DNA of 64,000 bases. It comes from Desulfosporosinus youngiae DSM 17734 (GTDB lineage: Bacteria > Bacillota > Desulfitobacteriia > Desulfitobacteriales > Desulfitobacteriaceae). Below are positions 1 through 8,234 of the stretch, piece after piece; the stretch's first letter is position 1, and every line of letters begins with the position of its first letter. The notes beneath the pieces were generated by a model. That model worked only from the letters and a program-made list of their open reading frames with translations. It did not search any database and was not told the DNA's origin. The translations under genes were made by a program, and so were the position numbers. The stretch covers positions 4,120,198 to 4,184,197 of the forward strand of contig NZ_CM001441.1 of NCBI RefSeq assembly GCF_000244895.1. Direction: 5' to 3'.

Positions 1-178
1 TTGCTTATGGTGTTATGGAACCTAGGCAGGAAAATGATCGATGAAAATAAATATGTCCGGCTTTGTCTGTTTATTCAAGTAATTGATGCTATAGCAAAAA
101 AACAACCCCTGGCAATCTGCGTCAGTGGTTGTTTTCGCTGTTTTTGCTGTTTTCATTGGCAGAAGCGGATCCCCCGGC

Positions 179-1126
179 CTAATAGACTGAATCACAAAGA
201 GCAGCAAATTTGCCGCTCAGCTCCAAGATCCAGTCTTTCTTAATGATCTTGGCCAGCCAATCCTCCGGGATCCCCCCCAGTCCATAGTATACTCCGGCCA
301 ACCCTCCGGCAATTGCTCCAACTGTATCAGTATCAAGACCGAGGTTCACTGCCTTAAGAACAGCATCTCTGTAGCTGACCGTCGTCATAAAACACCAAAT
401 GGCTGCTTCAAGAGTGTAAACCACATACCCTGTGGATTTAATCTCATCCTCGGAAAGCTTCGGCAGACTTCCATCGATTAAGCGCCGGTAGCGGCCCAAC
501 TCTCCTTCCAGTTCAGAATCCGCAAAAACCGTCTGCGCCTTTTCTCCCATGGTCCGGTAGGCGGCCTCCGGTTTTTCGCCTGCTAATAGCTCTTTAACAA
601 GCATTGCGTACAAGGCGCAGCCCAACTGACTGCGCGGGTGACCATGAGTTATTTTTGAAACTTCACATACCCTCTTAATTAACTCCAAATCCGGCAGATG
701 GGCAAAGTAAATTGCCGCGGGAAGAATACGCATGAGAGACCCATTACCATTATCATTTTCGTCAGCCGGACCGGCTTCTAAGGGTGAAATCCCTTTGATT
801 AAGCGTTCTACCGCCTCACTTGTGGTAAAACCAATGTCAAAGGCCCGGCCAAAGGGTGTACAATAGCCCTCTTGATACCAGCGGACGAATCGATCAGCAA
901 TATCCGACATATCAAATCCCTTTTCGACCAGACTTTCAACTAAGCAAAGGGTCAGAGAGCTGTCATCCGACCAAGTACCCGGCGGAGTATCAGAGACTCC
1001 GCCGCCACGTATTCCTGTCACTGGGTTCCGCCGAACTTCGGTGCGTGACAAGCCTTGTATGGGCAATCCAATGACATCCCCTGTTACCAAGCCTAAAATT
1101 CCCCCGCAGACTCTCTCTTCGTACAT
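179..1126 (-). CDS. ADP-ribosylglycohydrolase (DraG-like) family protein
   Basis: This 315-aa protein belongs to the ADP-ribosyl-glycohydrolase family, whose members remove ADP-ribose from modified proteins or small molecules using a two-metal centre. The sequence shows the N-terminal GGILGLVTGDVIG helix, the metal motif WSDDSSL (Asp54-Asp55-Ser56), NGNGSLMR (126-133), THGHPRS (160-166) and the C-terminal LGLDTDTVGAIAGGLAG stretch (262-278) that supplies the second Asp pair. All usual metal ligands are present, so it should be active. A GGGAG ribosome site precedes the ATG. It is not obviously in an operon with the next gene. The substrate cannot be read from the sequence, because this family also includes crystallin-like and ADP-ribosyl-arginine hydrolases. 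Confidence 0.9.
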   Translation of the reverse strand: MYEERVCGGILGLVTGDVIGLPIQGLSRTEVRRNPVTGIRGGGVSDTPPGTWSDDSSLTLCLVESLVEKGFDMSDIADRFVRWYQEGYCTPFGRAFDIGFTTSEAVERLIKGISPLEAGPADENDNGNGSLMRILPAAIYFAHLPDLELIKRVCEVSKITHGHPRSQLGCALYAMLVKELLAGEKPEAAYRTMGEKAQTVFADSELEGELGRYRRLIDGSLPKLSEDEIKSTGYVVYTLEAAIWCFMTTVSYRDAVLKAVNLGLDTDTVGAIAGGLAGVYYGLGGIPEDWLAKIIKKDWILELSGKFAALCDSVY

Positions 1127-1200
1127 CCAAATACTCCCTCGAATTTTAGTTCACTAAATAGCTTCTTAGCTGAGGATAATCTCGAACATCAGCTAATGAT

Positions 1201-1749
1201 TTAGTAAATTGAAGGCTTACAGATTATTTCATGAATTTTAGTTTCCAATATGCTGCTGGCATGGGACGGTGTCATTATGACAGCAGTATCCGCGCCTTTG
1301 CCCGTACCGCCTATTGCAATAATGGGTTCTCCATAGGGTATCAAACCGGCATCTAAAGCCATAACTGCTACTTCGACACATACTTTCATCCCTTGACCAA
1401 ACATGCGCAAACTGTGAGCTATGATTTCGACAGGATATGCTCCTCCAAATGCTTTGCTGATCCCCCTCTCAGCTCCGCTCAGCACATGAGTTGTTGTCAA
1501 TACCTTTATTCCCATACCCGCGAGTTCATTGCGTATTTCTTGGGACATTTCGCTTTGACCCGGTCCTGAAAAACCATTTGCATGGGTCACGCAAATAATA
1601 TTAAGTCCGTCTGAGTTTTTTAATAGTTTTGCAGTTTCACCTCTGGACGATGCAGCAACAATGTATTTAATATTTTTTTCTGCCGCAGCTTTTAAGGCTA
1701 ACACCGCTGTATCCTTTGTATTTACCTTACCTGTTTTATCGAAATACAT
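1201..1749 (-). CDS. Stand-alone pyruvate kinase alpha/beta domain protein
   Basis: This 182-aa protein resembles the C-terminal alpha/beta (allosteric) domain of pyruvate kinase without the catalytic barrel. Visible elements are AASSRGETA (33-40), which matches the phosphate-binding loop of that domain, VTHANGF (54-60), TTTHVLSGAERGISKAFGG (85-103) and IAIGGTGKGADTA (145-156). Stand-alone copies occur in clostridia and archaea, and their biochemical role is unknown. An AAGGGTG ribosome site lies upstream of the ATG. It sits between the ADP-ribosylglycohydrolase and a glycerophosphodiesterase on the same strand. It has no catalytic kinase residues and should not be called a pyruvate kinase. 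Confidence 0.8.
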   Translation of the reverse strand: MYFDKTGKVNTKDTAVLALKAAAEKNIKYIVAASSRGETAKLLKNSDGLNIICVTHANGFSGPGQSEMSQEIRNELAGMGIKVLTTTHVLSGAERGISKAFGGAYPVEIIAHSLRMFGQGMKVCVEVAVMALDAGLIPYGEPIIAIGGTGKGADTAVIMTPSHASSILETKIHEIICKPSIY

Positions 1750-1808
1750 AAATTAACACCCTTTCTTTTAGTCTTTGCCTGAATCTCCCACTTTCAAGTC
1801 ACTGACAA

Positions 1809-2570
1809 TCAATTTGAATTTAGACAATTTAACTCAGCCATCACAGAACGTAGTCTGTCAGGATAGTTGGTAATTATACCATCCACACCTGTCTGAACAA
1901 GTCTTCTCATTGCTGCAGGATCATTTATTGTAAAGGTATTTACTAATAATCCCTCTGAATGAGCTTCACAAATAATCTCTTCGTTAACAGCGTAGAAATA
2001 CGGATGTAAAGCGTCTGCGCGGGCTGTCCTGGCATAGAGACCCGGCCTATATAAGCCCTCCATATACAGAAGTCCGGTTTTAAGGCTTGGCGCAATTTCT
2101 TTGCAGTGCACCATTGAATAGTGATTAAAACTGGAGAGAATCACAAGGTCCTGCCAACCGTAGCTGTAAATAAGCTCAATCAATTTTTCTTCGATAAACT
2201 CATACTGAACGATGCCGTTTTTAATCTCAAAATTAAGACGTATTCCAGCGTCCCGGGCCAAAAGGAGAAGTTCCTCCGCCCTTGGAATTCCAGCTCCGGC
2301 AAAAGAGGCACCGTACCATAACCCGGCATCTAAACGGCAGAGTTCCGCATAGGAATAATCCTTAACCAGGCCGGAGCCGTTGGTGGTGCGGTCAACCCTT
2401 TCGTCATGGATGAGAACAAGTACCCCGTCCCTCGTCATCTGGACATCAGTCTCGATGCCATCACAGCCCATTTCCACTGCTTTGGCAAAGGCAAGCATGG
2501 TATTTTCAGGATAATTACCGCTCGCCCCCCTGTGAGCATAATTGATTACCGCGTTATTCAGAATCGACAT
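1809..2570 (-). CDS. Glycerophosphodiester phosphodiesterase
   Basis: This 253-aa GDPD family enzyme hydrolyses glycerophosphodiesters, deacylated phospholipids, to glycerol-3-phosphate and an alcohol. The family signature is complete: catalytic His13 in YAHRGASGNYPENT, metal ligands Glu40 and Asp42 in GIETDVQMT, and the second catalytic His55 in VLIHDERVDRTTNG. The C-terminus carries VNTFTINDP and GVDGIITNYPD, which are typical of the bacterial UgpQ type. There is no signal peptide, so it is probably cytoplasmic. Its start lies 17 nt inside the 3' end of the upstream ArsC-like gene, so the two are probably translationally coupled. Confidence 0.92.
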   Translation of the reverse strand: MSILNNAVINYAHRGASGNYPENTMLAFAKAVEMGCDGIETDVQMTRDGVLVLIHDERVDRTTNGSGLVKDYSYAELCRLDAGLWYGASFAGAGIPRAEELLLLARDAGIRLNFEIKNGIVQYEFIEEKLIELIYSYGWQDLVILSSFNHYSMVHCKEIAPSLKTGLLYMEGLYRPGLYARTARADALHPYFYAVNEEIICEAHSEGLLVNTFTINDPAAMRRLVQTGVDGIITNYPDRLRSVMAELNCLNSN

Positions 2571-2904
2571 CGATCTTCATTCCTTGCTTGAATCCAATAA
2601 TAAGCTTGTTAGCCCCCGCAACCAAGGGTCGGATCATTGCTTTTGGATTGGCTGCAATAAAACCGGCGACCGCCAATTCGTTTGACTCCTCAAGTCCCTT
2701 GCCAAGATCCTTGTAAGTTTTGCTCCTCTTATTAAGCAGCCCCTGCACGACAGTTCCGCCAAGTTTAGCTAAGGCAAGCAATTCATCCACTGAGGGAGGA
2801 TTTTTTACTATGTTCCGGTATTCAAACTGAACATTTTCCTGCAGAAGACCCGCTTCTGCTTTACGACAAGTCGTTCACTGGGGAAAACAATAAAAGGTAA
2901 TCAT
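2554..2904 (-). CDS. ArsC/Spx-family thioredoxin-fold selenoprotein (in-frame TGA = Sec10)
   Basis: A conventional ORF call gives only a 78-aa protein starting inside the gene. Reading upstream in the same frame through one TGA (2875-2877) gives a 116-residue protein that starts MITFYCFPQ and continues U-TTCRKAEAGLL, which is the redox loop of the ArsC/YffB/Spx-like family. Family members normally have a Cys at this position (FYxYPKCxTCRKA), so the TGA replaces exactly the first Cys of CxxC to give UxxC. The proposed ATG has a strong GAGGAGG ribosome site, and the total length is the family norm of about 115 aa. The C-terminal part keeps KTYKDLG and the IRPLV loop. A SECIS-like hairpin follows the TGA. 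The gene overlaps the glycerophosphodiesterase by 17 nt. The substrate is unknown, and true arsenate reduction is only one possibility. Confidence 0.85.
2841..2859 (-). promoter_or_regulatory. Bacterial SECIS-like hairpin after the in-frame TGA
   Basis: On the minus strand a perfect 7-bp stem, GCAGAAG with CTTCTGC, encloses the 5-nt loop CGGGT. The loop begins 22 nt after the TGA, inside the roughly 16-37 nt window of known bacterial SECIS elements, and has the expected G at its second position. The hairpin is within the coding frame and introduces no stop. It would recruit SelB with selenocysteyl-tRNA. Confidence 0.75.
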
Positions 2905-2988
2905 TTTACGCCTCCTCTTCAATGTCATTTTATCAAAAAATAAATGATGATTCCACAAATGGATGCATTCGGTAAATCAATCAAAATA

Positions 2989-3012
2989 GCCTTCGCTTAT
3001 TAGGCGAAGGCC
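2989..3012 (-). terminator. Rho-independent terminator after the acyl-CoA dehydrogenase gene
   Basis: An 8-bp GC-rich stem, GCCTTCGC with GCGAAGGC, and a 7-nt loop lie 22 nt downstream of the stop codon. A short T-rich stretch (TATTTT) follows on the minus strand. Confidence 0.7.
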
Positions 3013-3033
3013 ATTTTTTAACATGATTATAGT

Positions 3034-4869
3034 TTAGTACTCGAAAACCTCAACCGGAACATCAAGAGCAGAGGTATCTCCATCGATTACGATCTCCGCT
3101 GTTGCCCATACATTGGGAACGACATTGCGTAAGTAGTACCTGGCGGCGGCGACTTTGCCGGTGTAGAACTTATAATCAAAGTGCTCCGGTCCAACTTCTT
3201 TAGCTTTTTTATCAGCCAAAACCGCCTGATCAAGAATCTGACGGCCACAGTATAGCTGGGAAGTCGCTGTCAGGACACGGTGGGAATAGAGGGGAACCAT
3301 ACTCATATTAGTTTTGGCATATCCATTTAGAGCTTTGAGCATTTCTTTATAGGCATCAAGAGCCTTGCCTAAATTTGCAAATTCTTTATTTAAACCCTCA
3401 TAGTCTTTATTCGTTTCATAAAAGTCTACCATTTCCTGTACCCAGGCGGCAAACACGGTGCCGCCCTTCATGCTCATTTTGCGGCCAACCAGATCCATGG
3501 ACTGAATATAGTTTGTGCCTTCCCAAATAGAATAAATCTTCATGTCACGAGCAATTTGGGATATTGGATATTCTTCACAATAACCATATCCGCCATAAGA
3601 TTGAATAGCCTCACCAATAAGCCACCAGCCTTCATCAGAAGGATAAGCTTTACAAAGCGGGGTAGTTATTTCAATCAGATCATTGGCTGCTTGTCTGACG
3701 GCCGGGTCGGGATCACGATGCCGCTGGTCAAATGCCAGATAAACCCGGTACATCATGGCTCTCATAGCTTCGATATGCGCTTTGCCCATCATTAAGGTAC
3801 GCTTTATATCTTCATGGTTGATGATAGCTACCCGGCCAGCCTTGGGATTTGTCAGCAAGCGGCCCTGAACTCTTTCTTTAGCATTATCCCGGGCATTGGC
3901 GAAGGCATTGACAATACAGGACAGAGCCATATGGCCGGTTTCCATACGGGCCATATTCATCATTTGGAACATCTGGGCCATACCTTGACCCTTGCCATCG
4001 TTTTCACGCGGATCGATACCGAGCAGCCAACCCCGGCAATTATCGTTTTCTCCCGCAGATAATGCGGCAGTGACTGAACCATGCTGACCCATCTTATGCT
4101 CTATCCCGGTGTTTATAAAATCGTTGTCTTCAAGACTGCCATCTTCGTTGACCCACAGCTTCGGAACTACGAACAAAGAAATACCGCCCGTTCCAGGCTT
4201 GGCACCCTCTACCCGAGCTAAATAGAGGTGAATGATATTTTCTGTAAAATCATTATTTCCGCCTGTTATAAAGATTTTATTACCTTTGATCTTGAAAATC
4301 CGCGGATTATCAGTGGGATAAGCCTTGGAAAGAATATCCCCTACATCAGACCCGGCGCCGGGCTCGGTAAGGCACATAGTTCCCGACCAGGTTCCATTCA
4401 TCATCTTAGGCAGGAACATTGCTTTTAATTTATCATCGCCGAAGCTTTGAATCAGGCCTGCTGCTCCGGAAGTCAGCAAAACGTAGGGCATAAAGGTAGG
4501 ATTAGCCGCACAAATCAGTTCCCAAACCGCTGCATTCAACATTTCCGGCAATACCATGGCATCAGGGGAATTATCGATGTTGCTGGTACCCCAACCCTCT
4601 TCCTGCAGCTTGTGAAAAAGAGGTCCAAAGCTGGGCGGAGTCGTCACCTTGCCGTCGGCAAACGTAGCTGGGTGAGTCTCGTTTTCATCATTCGTCGGCT
4701 CAATGACTGCCTTACACATTTTTAAAACGGGTTCCAAAACTGATTTAATATCATCCTTGGAATAATAGTCCGCAAACTGCGGGTAATTAAACACTCCCTC
4801 AGTGGGAAGCCATTCTTGCATAATAAATTCAAAATCCCTAATATTATTAACCGCAAAATTAGAAGCCAT
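3034..4869 (-). CDS. Acyl-CoA dehydrogenase, long (about 600 aa) type
   Basis: This 611-aa flavoprotein belongs to the acyl-CoA dehydrogenase class that carries extra N- and C-terminal domains. It oxidises an acyl-CoA to the 2-enoyl-CoA and passes electrons to an electron-transfer flavoprotein. The FAD/substrate signature MCLTEPGAGSDVGDI is at 165-179, and the helical core GHMALSCIVNAFANAR at 312-327. QSYGGYGYCEEYP is at 423-435, and SIWEGTNYIQ carries the expected catalytic Glu450. An AGGAGG-type ribosome site precedes the ATG. It lies downstream of thiolase and CoA-transferase genes on the same strand, which points to fatty-acid or C4 acyl-CoA oxidation. The chain-length preference cannot be read from the sequence. 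Confidence 0.92.
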   Translation of the reverse strand: MASNFAVNNIRDFEFIMQEWLPTEGVFNYPQFADYYSKDDIKSVLEPVLKMCKAVIEPTNDENETHPATFADGKVTTPPSFGPLFHKLQEEGWGTSNIDNSPDAMVLPEMLNAAVWELICAANPTFMPYVLLTSGAAGLIQSFGDDKLKAMFLPKMMNGTWSGTMCLTEPGAGSDVGDILSKAYPTDNPRIFKIKGNKIFITGGNNDFTENIIHLYLARVEGAKPGTGGISLFVVPKLWVNEDGSLEDNDFINTGIEHKMGQHGSVTAALSAGENDNCRGWLLGIDPRENDGKGQGMAQMFQMMNMARMETGHMALSCIVNAFANARDNAKERVQGRLLTNPKAGRVAIINHEDIKRTLMMGKAHIEAMRAMMYRVYLAFDQRHRDPDPAVRQAANDLIEITTPLCKAYPSDEGWWLIGEAIQSYGGYGYCEEYPISQIARDMKIYSIWEGTNYIQSMDLVGRKMSMKGGTVFAAWVQEMVDFYETNKDYEGLNKEFANLGKALDAYKEMLKALNGYAKTNMSMVPLYSHRVLTATSQLYCGRQILDQAVLADKKAKEVGPEHFDYKFYTGKVAAARYYLRNVVPNVWATAEIVIDGDTSALDVPVEVFEY

Positions 4870-4951
4870 GTATTGTGTCCTCCTCGAAAATCGTTCTCAG
4901 TAAGTTCTTACTTCATTGGTATTATCCACAGACTCTCCGGTATAAGAAGCT

Positions 4952-6181
4952 CTATATCTCCCGAGTCCATAGAGAAGCCATAGCAGCCCCTCCGCCTACG
5001 CAAAGGGAAGCGCCGCCGACGTTTTTCCCAAGTCTCTCCAGTTCATAGTAAAGGCTGACAATGATACGGAGTCCGGTAGCCCCCACAGGATGCCCCAGGC
5101 CAATTCCTGAGCCATTGGTGTTGATGTTTCCGTCCTGCTCAAAAGTGCCTATGTTCAACGTAATGCCTGCTTCATCTTTAATCTTCTTGCCAACACCAAT
5201 AACTTGGGCTGCGAAGGCTTCGTTGATTTCCCAGTAATCAACGTCTTCGTACTTCATTCCCGCCTCTTTCAGACATTTCGGAATAGCAACAGCCGGGCCT
5301 AAGCCCATAACCCTTGCTTCTACCCCTTCATCACAAATATTTATGAGTTTCATCAGGGGTTTAATCCCTAGTTCTTCAGCTTTTCTCTTAGTCATTAGCA
5401 CTACGGCAGCTGCTGCGTCATTAAGACCGGAAGCGTTGCCGGCAGTTACAACTCCGTCTTTTTTGAAGACGGTTTTCAGTTTCCCCATACTTTCGAGACT
5501 TGCTCCCCTGATAGGATGTTCGTCCTGCTTGAAAACGTATTCTTTCTTGCCCTTTTTGACCGGAACAGGAACAATTTCTCTCTCAAAGCGACCTTCGTCA
5601 ATGGCCCTTACAGCCCTCTGGTGGCTGAGCAGTGCCAGCTCATCACATTCTTCTCTGGTTATTCCATACTGTTCAGCAATATTCTCAGCTGTTCCGCCCA
5701 TGTGGGAACCGGCCAGCTGACATACCAATCCATCTGCCAGCATGGCGTCCTGAAGTTTAATATCCCCCATTCTTGCCCCCCACCTGGCGGTTGTAGAGAT
5801 GTAGGGAATATTGCTCATGCTTTCCGTACCGGTTACCAGTGCTATATCGTATTTACCCAGCTGCAGTTTCATGGCCGCGATTTCCAGTGCCCTCATTGCC
5901 GATGCACAGTTCTGGTTAACCATGGACGCACTTGATTTGGGATCCATACCTATTTCCATGGCTACGATACGGGGCGGGCATGAACCATTGCCATGGCCTA
6001 AACACATGCCGGACACGATTTCATCGATCTGTTTAGGTTCAATTCCTGCACGCCTGATAGCCTCGGAAGCAGCAATCTTAGTCAATTCGTTGGCCGGTAC
6101 AGGTTGAAGCGAACCTCCATAAGCGCCAATAGGCGTTCTGCAGGCGCTAACCATTACAACTTCATTAAGTTCAATCGTCAT
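4952..6181 (-). CDS. Acetyl-CoA C-acetyltransferase (thiolase)
   Basis: This 409-aa thiolase joins two acetyl-CoA to acetoacetyl-CoA, or cleaves 3-ketoacyl-CoA in the reverse, degradative direction. The nucleophilic Cys92 is in VNQNCASAMRA, the catalytic His364 in GLGHPVGATG, and the second active Cys394 in LCVGGGAA. Length and motif order are normal for the biosynthetic/short-chain thiolase group. A GAGAGG ribosome site lies upstream of the ATG. It sits between the acyl-CoA dehydrogenase and, beyond a 350-bp gap holding a repeat, a CoA-transferase. Together they form a module for activating and beta-oxidising short acids. Confidence 0.93.
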   Translation of the reverse strand: MTIELNEVVMVSACRTPIGAYGGSLQPVPANELTKIAASEAIRRAGIEPKQIDEIVSGMCLGHGNGSCPPRIVAMEIGMDPKSSASMVNQNCASAMRALEIAAMKLQLGKYDIALVTGTESMSNIPYISTTARWGARMGDIKLQDAMLADGLVCQLAGSHMGGTAENIAEQYGITREECDELALLSHQRAVRAIDEGRFEREIVPVPVKKGKKEYVFKQDEHPIRGASLESMGKLKTVFKKDGVVTAGNASGLNDAAAAVVLMTKRKAEELGIKPLMKLINICDEGVEARVMGLGPAVAIPKCLKEAGMKYEDVDYWEINEAFAAQVIGVGKKIKDEAGITLNIGTFEQDGNINTNGSGIGLGHPVGATGLRIIVSLYYELERLGKNVGGASLCVGGGAAMASLWTREI

Positions 6182-6213
6182 AATAAATGTTACCTCTCTT
6201 TAATTGTTAGAAT

Positions 6214-6510
6214 GCCCTTGGATTTCAAGGGCTGGGGTTTTTAGGATAGATCCTCATGCCGCTGAGGCGGCACTATCAGAGGATGAAAGTAGGTCTTTTG
6301 GGTCGGGCAGCTTCTCGCACATCCGTTCGCTCAGCACTCCGAGCCTCGCCCACTCACCGGCGCGGGACTCCGCCAAACCTCCGGGTAGTACCTGATGTAA
6401 ACCCGTGGCTCCGTCTCCCCGCACCGGCTTGTGGGCTTTTACCGCCTCTCCATGCAATGAGTTCACTCCTGTGCGAGAAGCTGCCTTCCTCTGAAGCCTA
6501 CAGATTCTTT
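6214..6510 (-). repeat. Structured-RNA repeat, copy A
   Basis: This non-coding repeat fills the gap between the thiolase and CoA-transferase genes. In RNA orientation (minus strand) the arms GGCAGCTTCTCGCAC and GTGCGAGAAGCTGCC, about 170 nt apart, pair perfectly over 15 bp. An inner stem and a terminal hairpin TGCCGCctcaGCGGCA follow. The core matches copies B (13.7 kb), C (29.0 kb) and D (44.1 kb), but lacks the palindromic units inserted in C and D. A separate hairpin (GCCCTTG/CAAGGGC, 6214-6232) lies at its 3' side. Short ORFs can be drawn through it in several frames, but none resembles a protein. Confidence 0.75.
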
Positions 6511-6529
6511 GAATGTTTTTGGGTATTTT

Positions 6530-7873
6530 TTAGGATCGTTTATTGGATCTTATCCAAATCTTATTGGCATCTGCTTCTTTGATCAGTTCATCCCGCAAAT
6601 CAGGATGAGCAATATTTATCAAGGCTTCGGCTCTTTGCCAGGTGCTCTTGCCCTTGAGCATTGCCATACCGTATTCAGTGACTACATAATAGTTAATGCT
6701 TCTCGGTACGGTAACAATTGCCCCGGGAGTCAAAGTCGGCTTGATGCGCGATCTCAGCTTGCCATCCTTGTCAACGAAGGTCGAGGTAAGGCAAATCAGC
6801 CCCTTACCACCTTTTGATTTATAAGACCCGTATATATAATCCAACTGGCCGCCGGTTCCTGAAATTTGTCTGGTTCCTGATGACTCTGACGCGACCTGAC
6901 CATAGAGGTCCACTTCTATGGCGTTATTAATGCAGATCATATTATCATTTTGACAAATGGTGTCAGGATCGTTGGTATAACTGACCGGATAACTTGCGCA
7001 TACTGGATTGTTATTCAAGAAATCATAAAGTTTATTGGTTCCCATGGCAAAGGTATAGACCATCTTGCCTTTGTCAAGTTGTTTGCGCAAACCCGTAATT
7101 CTTCCGGCTTCATACATATCCACAAAGGAATCTACCAGCATTTCAGTATGAACACCTAAGTCTTTTAAATCTGATTGAGCAATCATTGCGCCAACGGCAT
7201 TCGGCATGGCTCCAATCCCTAACTGCAGGCAAGCGCCATCGTTTATTTGCTCCAGGATAATCTTAGCAATCGTTTTATCAACCTCGGATATGGGTGTTGC
7301 GGGAAGCTGAATTAGGGGTTTATTGTCTCCCTGGACAAAATAGTCGATTTCAGATACATGTAAGGTCTCTCTTGATCCACCCATACATCTTGGTACAGAT
7401 TCATTGACTTCGGCAATAACTACTTTAGCGGCATCACAGAGGGCATGGGTGATCGAATTAGACGTACCCAGGTTTACAAAGCCGTGTTGATCAGGTGGAG
7501 TGACCTTGATCATGGCTACATCGACAGGAACATACCCGCGCTCAAAAAAGCTGGGTCCTTCGTGATAGGTCAGCGAACTATAGTTGCATAAATTTTTATC
7601 GTGGAGCTTTCTGCTGGCTCCACTGAAATGCCAGTCATTATAAATAAAATGCTTTCTCTCCGGATCATTTAAGACAGTTTGCGGCGGAAAGGGACAGGTA
7701 ACCGTTCTAATGTTAACTCCTTCCAATTCATCTTTTCTCTTAGCTAAAGCAGCATCTAAAACATGGGAAACCATCACGAATTCGCCGTAATGAACAGAAT
7801 CTCCGGATTTTACAACCTTGACTGCTTCGTCAGCAGTCACCAATTTCCTCAGGTATTCACTCTTATAATCCAC
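6530..7873 (-). CDS. Acetyl-CoA hydrolase/transferase family CoA-transferase (4-hydroxybutyrate/butyrate type)
   Basis: This 447-aa family I CoA-transferase moves CoA between acetyl-CoA and another short acid. The glutamate that carries the CoA intermediate is likely Glu244 in GVHTEMLVDSF, which matches the position known in 4-hydroxybutyrate CoA-transferase. Other family stretches are QLGIGAMPNAV (217-227), SGTGGQLDYIYG and the C-terminal EYGMAMLKGKS. The start is GTG with an AAAGGGGG ribosome site. It is the first gene of the module thiolase/acyl-CoA dehydrogenase, separated from thiolase by repeat copy A. A sigma-54-type promoter lies about 145 bp upstream. Acid specificity (butyrate, 4-hydroxybutyrate or succinate) is uncertain. 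Confidence 0.88.
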   Translation of the reverse strand: MDYKSEYLRKLVTADEAVKVVKSGDSVHYGEFVMVSHVLDAALAKRKDELEGVNIRTVTCPFPPQTVLNDPERKHFIYNDWHFSGASRKLHDKNLCNYSSLTYHEGPSFFERGYVPVDVAMIKVTPPDQHGFVNLGTSNSITHALCDAAKVVIAEVNESVPRCMGGSRETLHVSEIDYFVQGDNKPLIQLPATPISEVDKTIAKIILEQINDGACLQLGIGAMPNAVGAMIAQSDLKDLGVHTEMLVDSFVDMYEAGRITGLRKQLDKGKMVYTFAMGTNKLYDFLNNNPVCASYPVSYTNDPDTICQNDNMICINNAIEVDLYGQVASESSGTRQISGTGGQLDYIYGSYKSKGGKGLICLTSTFVDKDGKLRSRIKPTLTPGAIVTVPRSINYYVVTEYGMAMLKGKSTWQRAEALINIAHPDLRDELIKEADANKIWIRSNKRS

Positions 7874-8015
7874 GTTAATCCCCCTTTAATTATTTTCCAA
7901 CCGGCTGCGTCATCCTTAAGAACACCTAAGAATTCTTTGCCGGTCTTCTTGGCAAGGTGCCCATCTCCTACTTTGCTAAAATGCCAATCAAGGACGGTTG
8001 CCTTTGTCATTTAAT

Positions 8016-8033
8016 ATGCAAGAATAAATCCAA
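8016..8033 (-). promoter_or_regulatory. Sigma-54 (-24/-12) promoter candidate
   Basis: The minus strand reads TTGGATTTATTCTTGCAT, with GG and GC separated by exactly 10 nt and an intact TTGCA -12 box. The -24 box departs from TGGCAC after the GG. The promoter would give a leader of about 130 nt before the CoA-transferase GTG. A sigma-54 activator gene is the next gene upstream, which supports the reading. A 52-codon open frame starting at 8010 overlaps the predicted transcription start and has no ribosome site, so it is not called. Confidence 0.6.
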
Positions 8034-8064
8034 CTTTCAGAATTATTCATAATATTTTAAGAAA

Positions 8065-8100
8065 ACTGCTAAGGCCGGGGAAATCCCCGGCCTTAGCAGT
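8065..8100 (-). terminator. Strong terminator hairpin after the sigma-54 regulator
   Basis: A nearly perfect hairpin with arms of about 17 bp (ACTGCTAAGGCCGGGGA and its complement) and a 2-nt loop is followed on the minus strand by TTTTCTTAA. It separates the regulator transcript from the sigma-54 promoter of the acyl-CoA module. Confidence 0.85.
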
Positions 8101-8234
8101 CAATCCTATCTGCAAATAATCAACGCCCCTACAAAATCATGCTGATAGTGTCTCTATTTTGAGATAATCTGTTCCCCAAAAGGACACTTTGTCTCGATCA
8201 GGAACCACCATAAGTATCAGTATAATGTTTGAAT

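Noticed and set aside
1-243. 80-codon plus-strand frame at the left edge
   Set aside because: It has a TTG start and no ribosome site, its product is Cys/Phe-rich and random in character, and it overlaps the end of a solid minus-strand gene.
6254-6466. 70-aa minus-strand frame inside repeat copy A
   Set aside because: Other copies of the repeat do not keep the frame, and conservation follows RNA pairing instead.
7850-8010. 52-codon minus-strand frame (MTKATVLDWHFSKVGDGH) upstream of the CoA-transferase
   Set aside because: The residue pattern is somewhat protein-like, but there is no ribosome site, it overlaps the CoA-transferase start in another frame, and its start coincides with the predicted sigma-54 transcription start.
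8101-8234. Possible enhancer sites for the sigma-54 activator (GTCTC-type half sites)
   Set aside because: Only loose, irregular half-site matches are visible, not enough to call binding sites.
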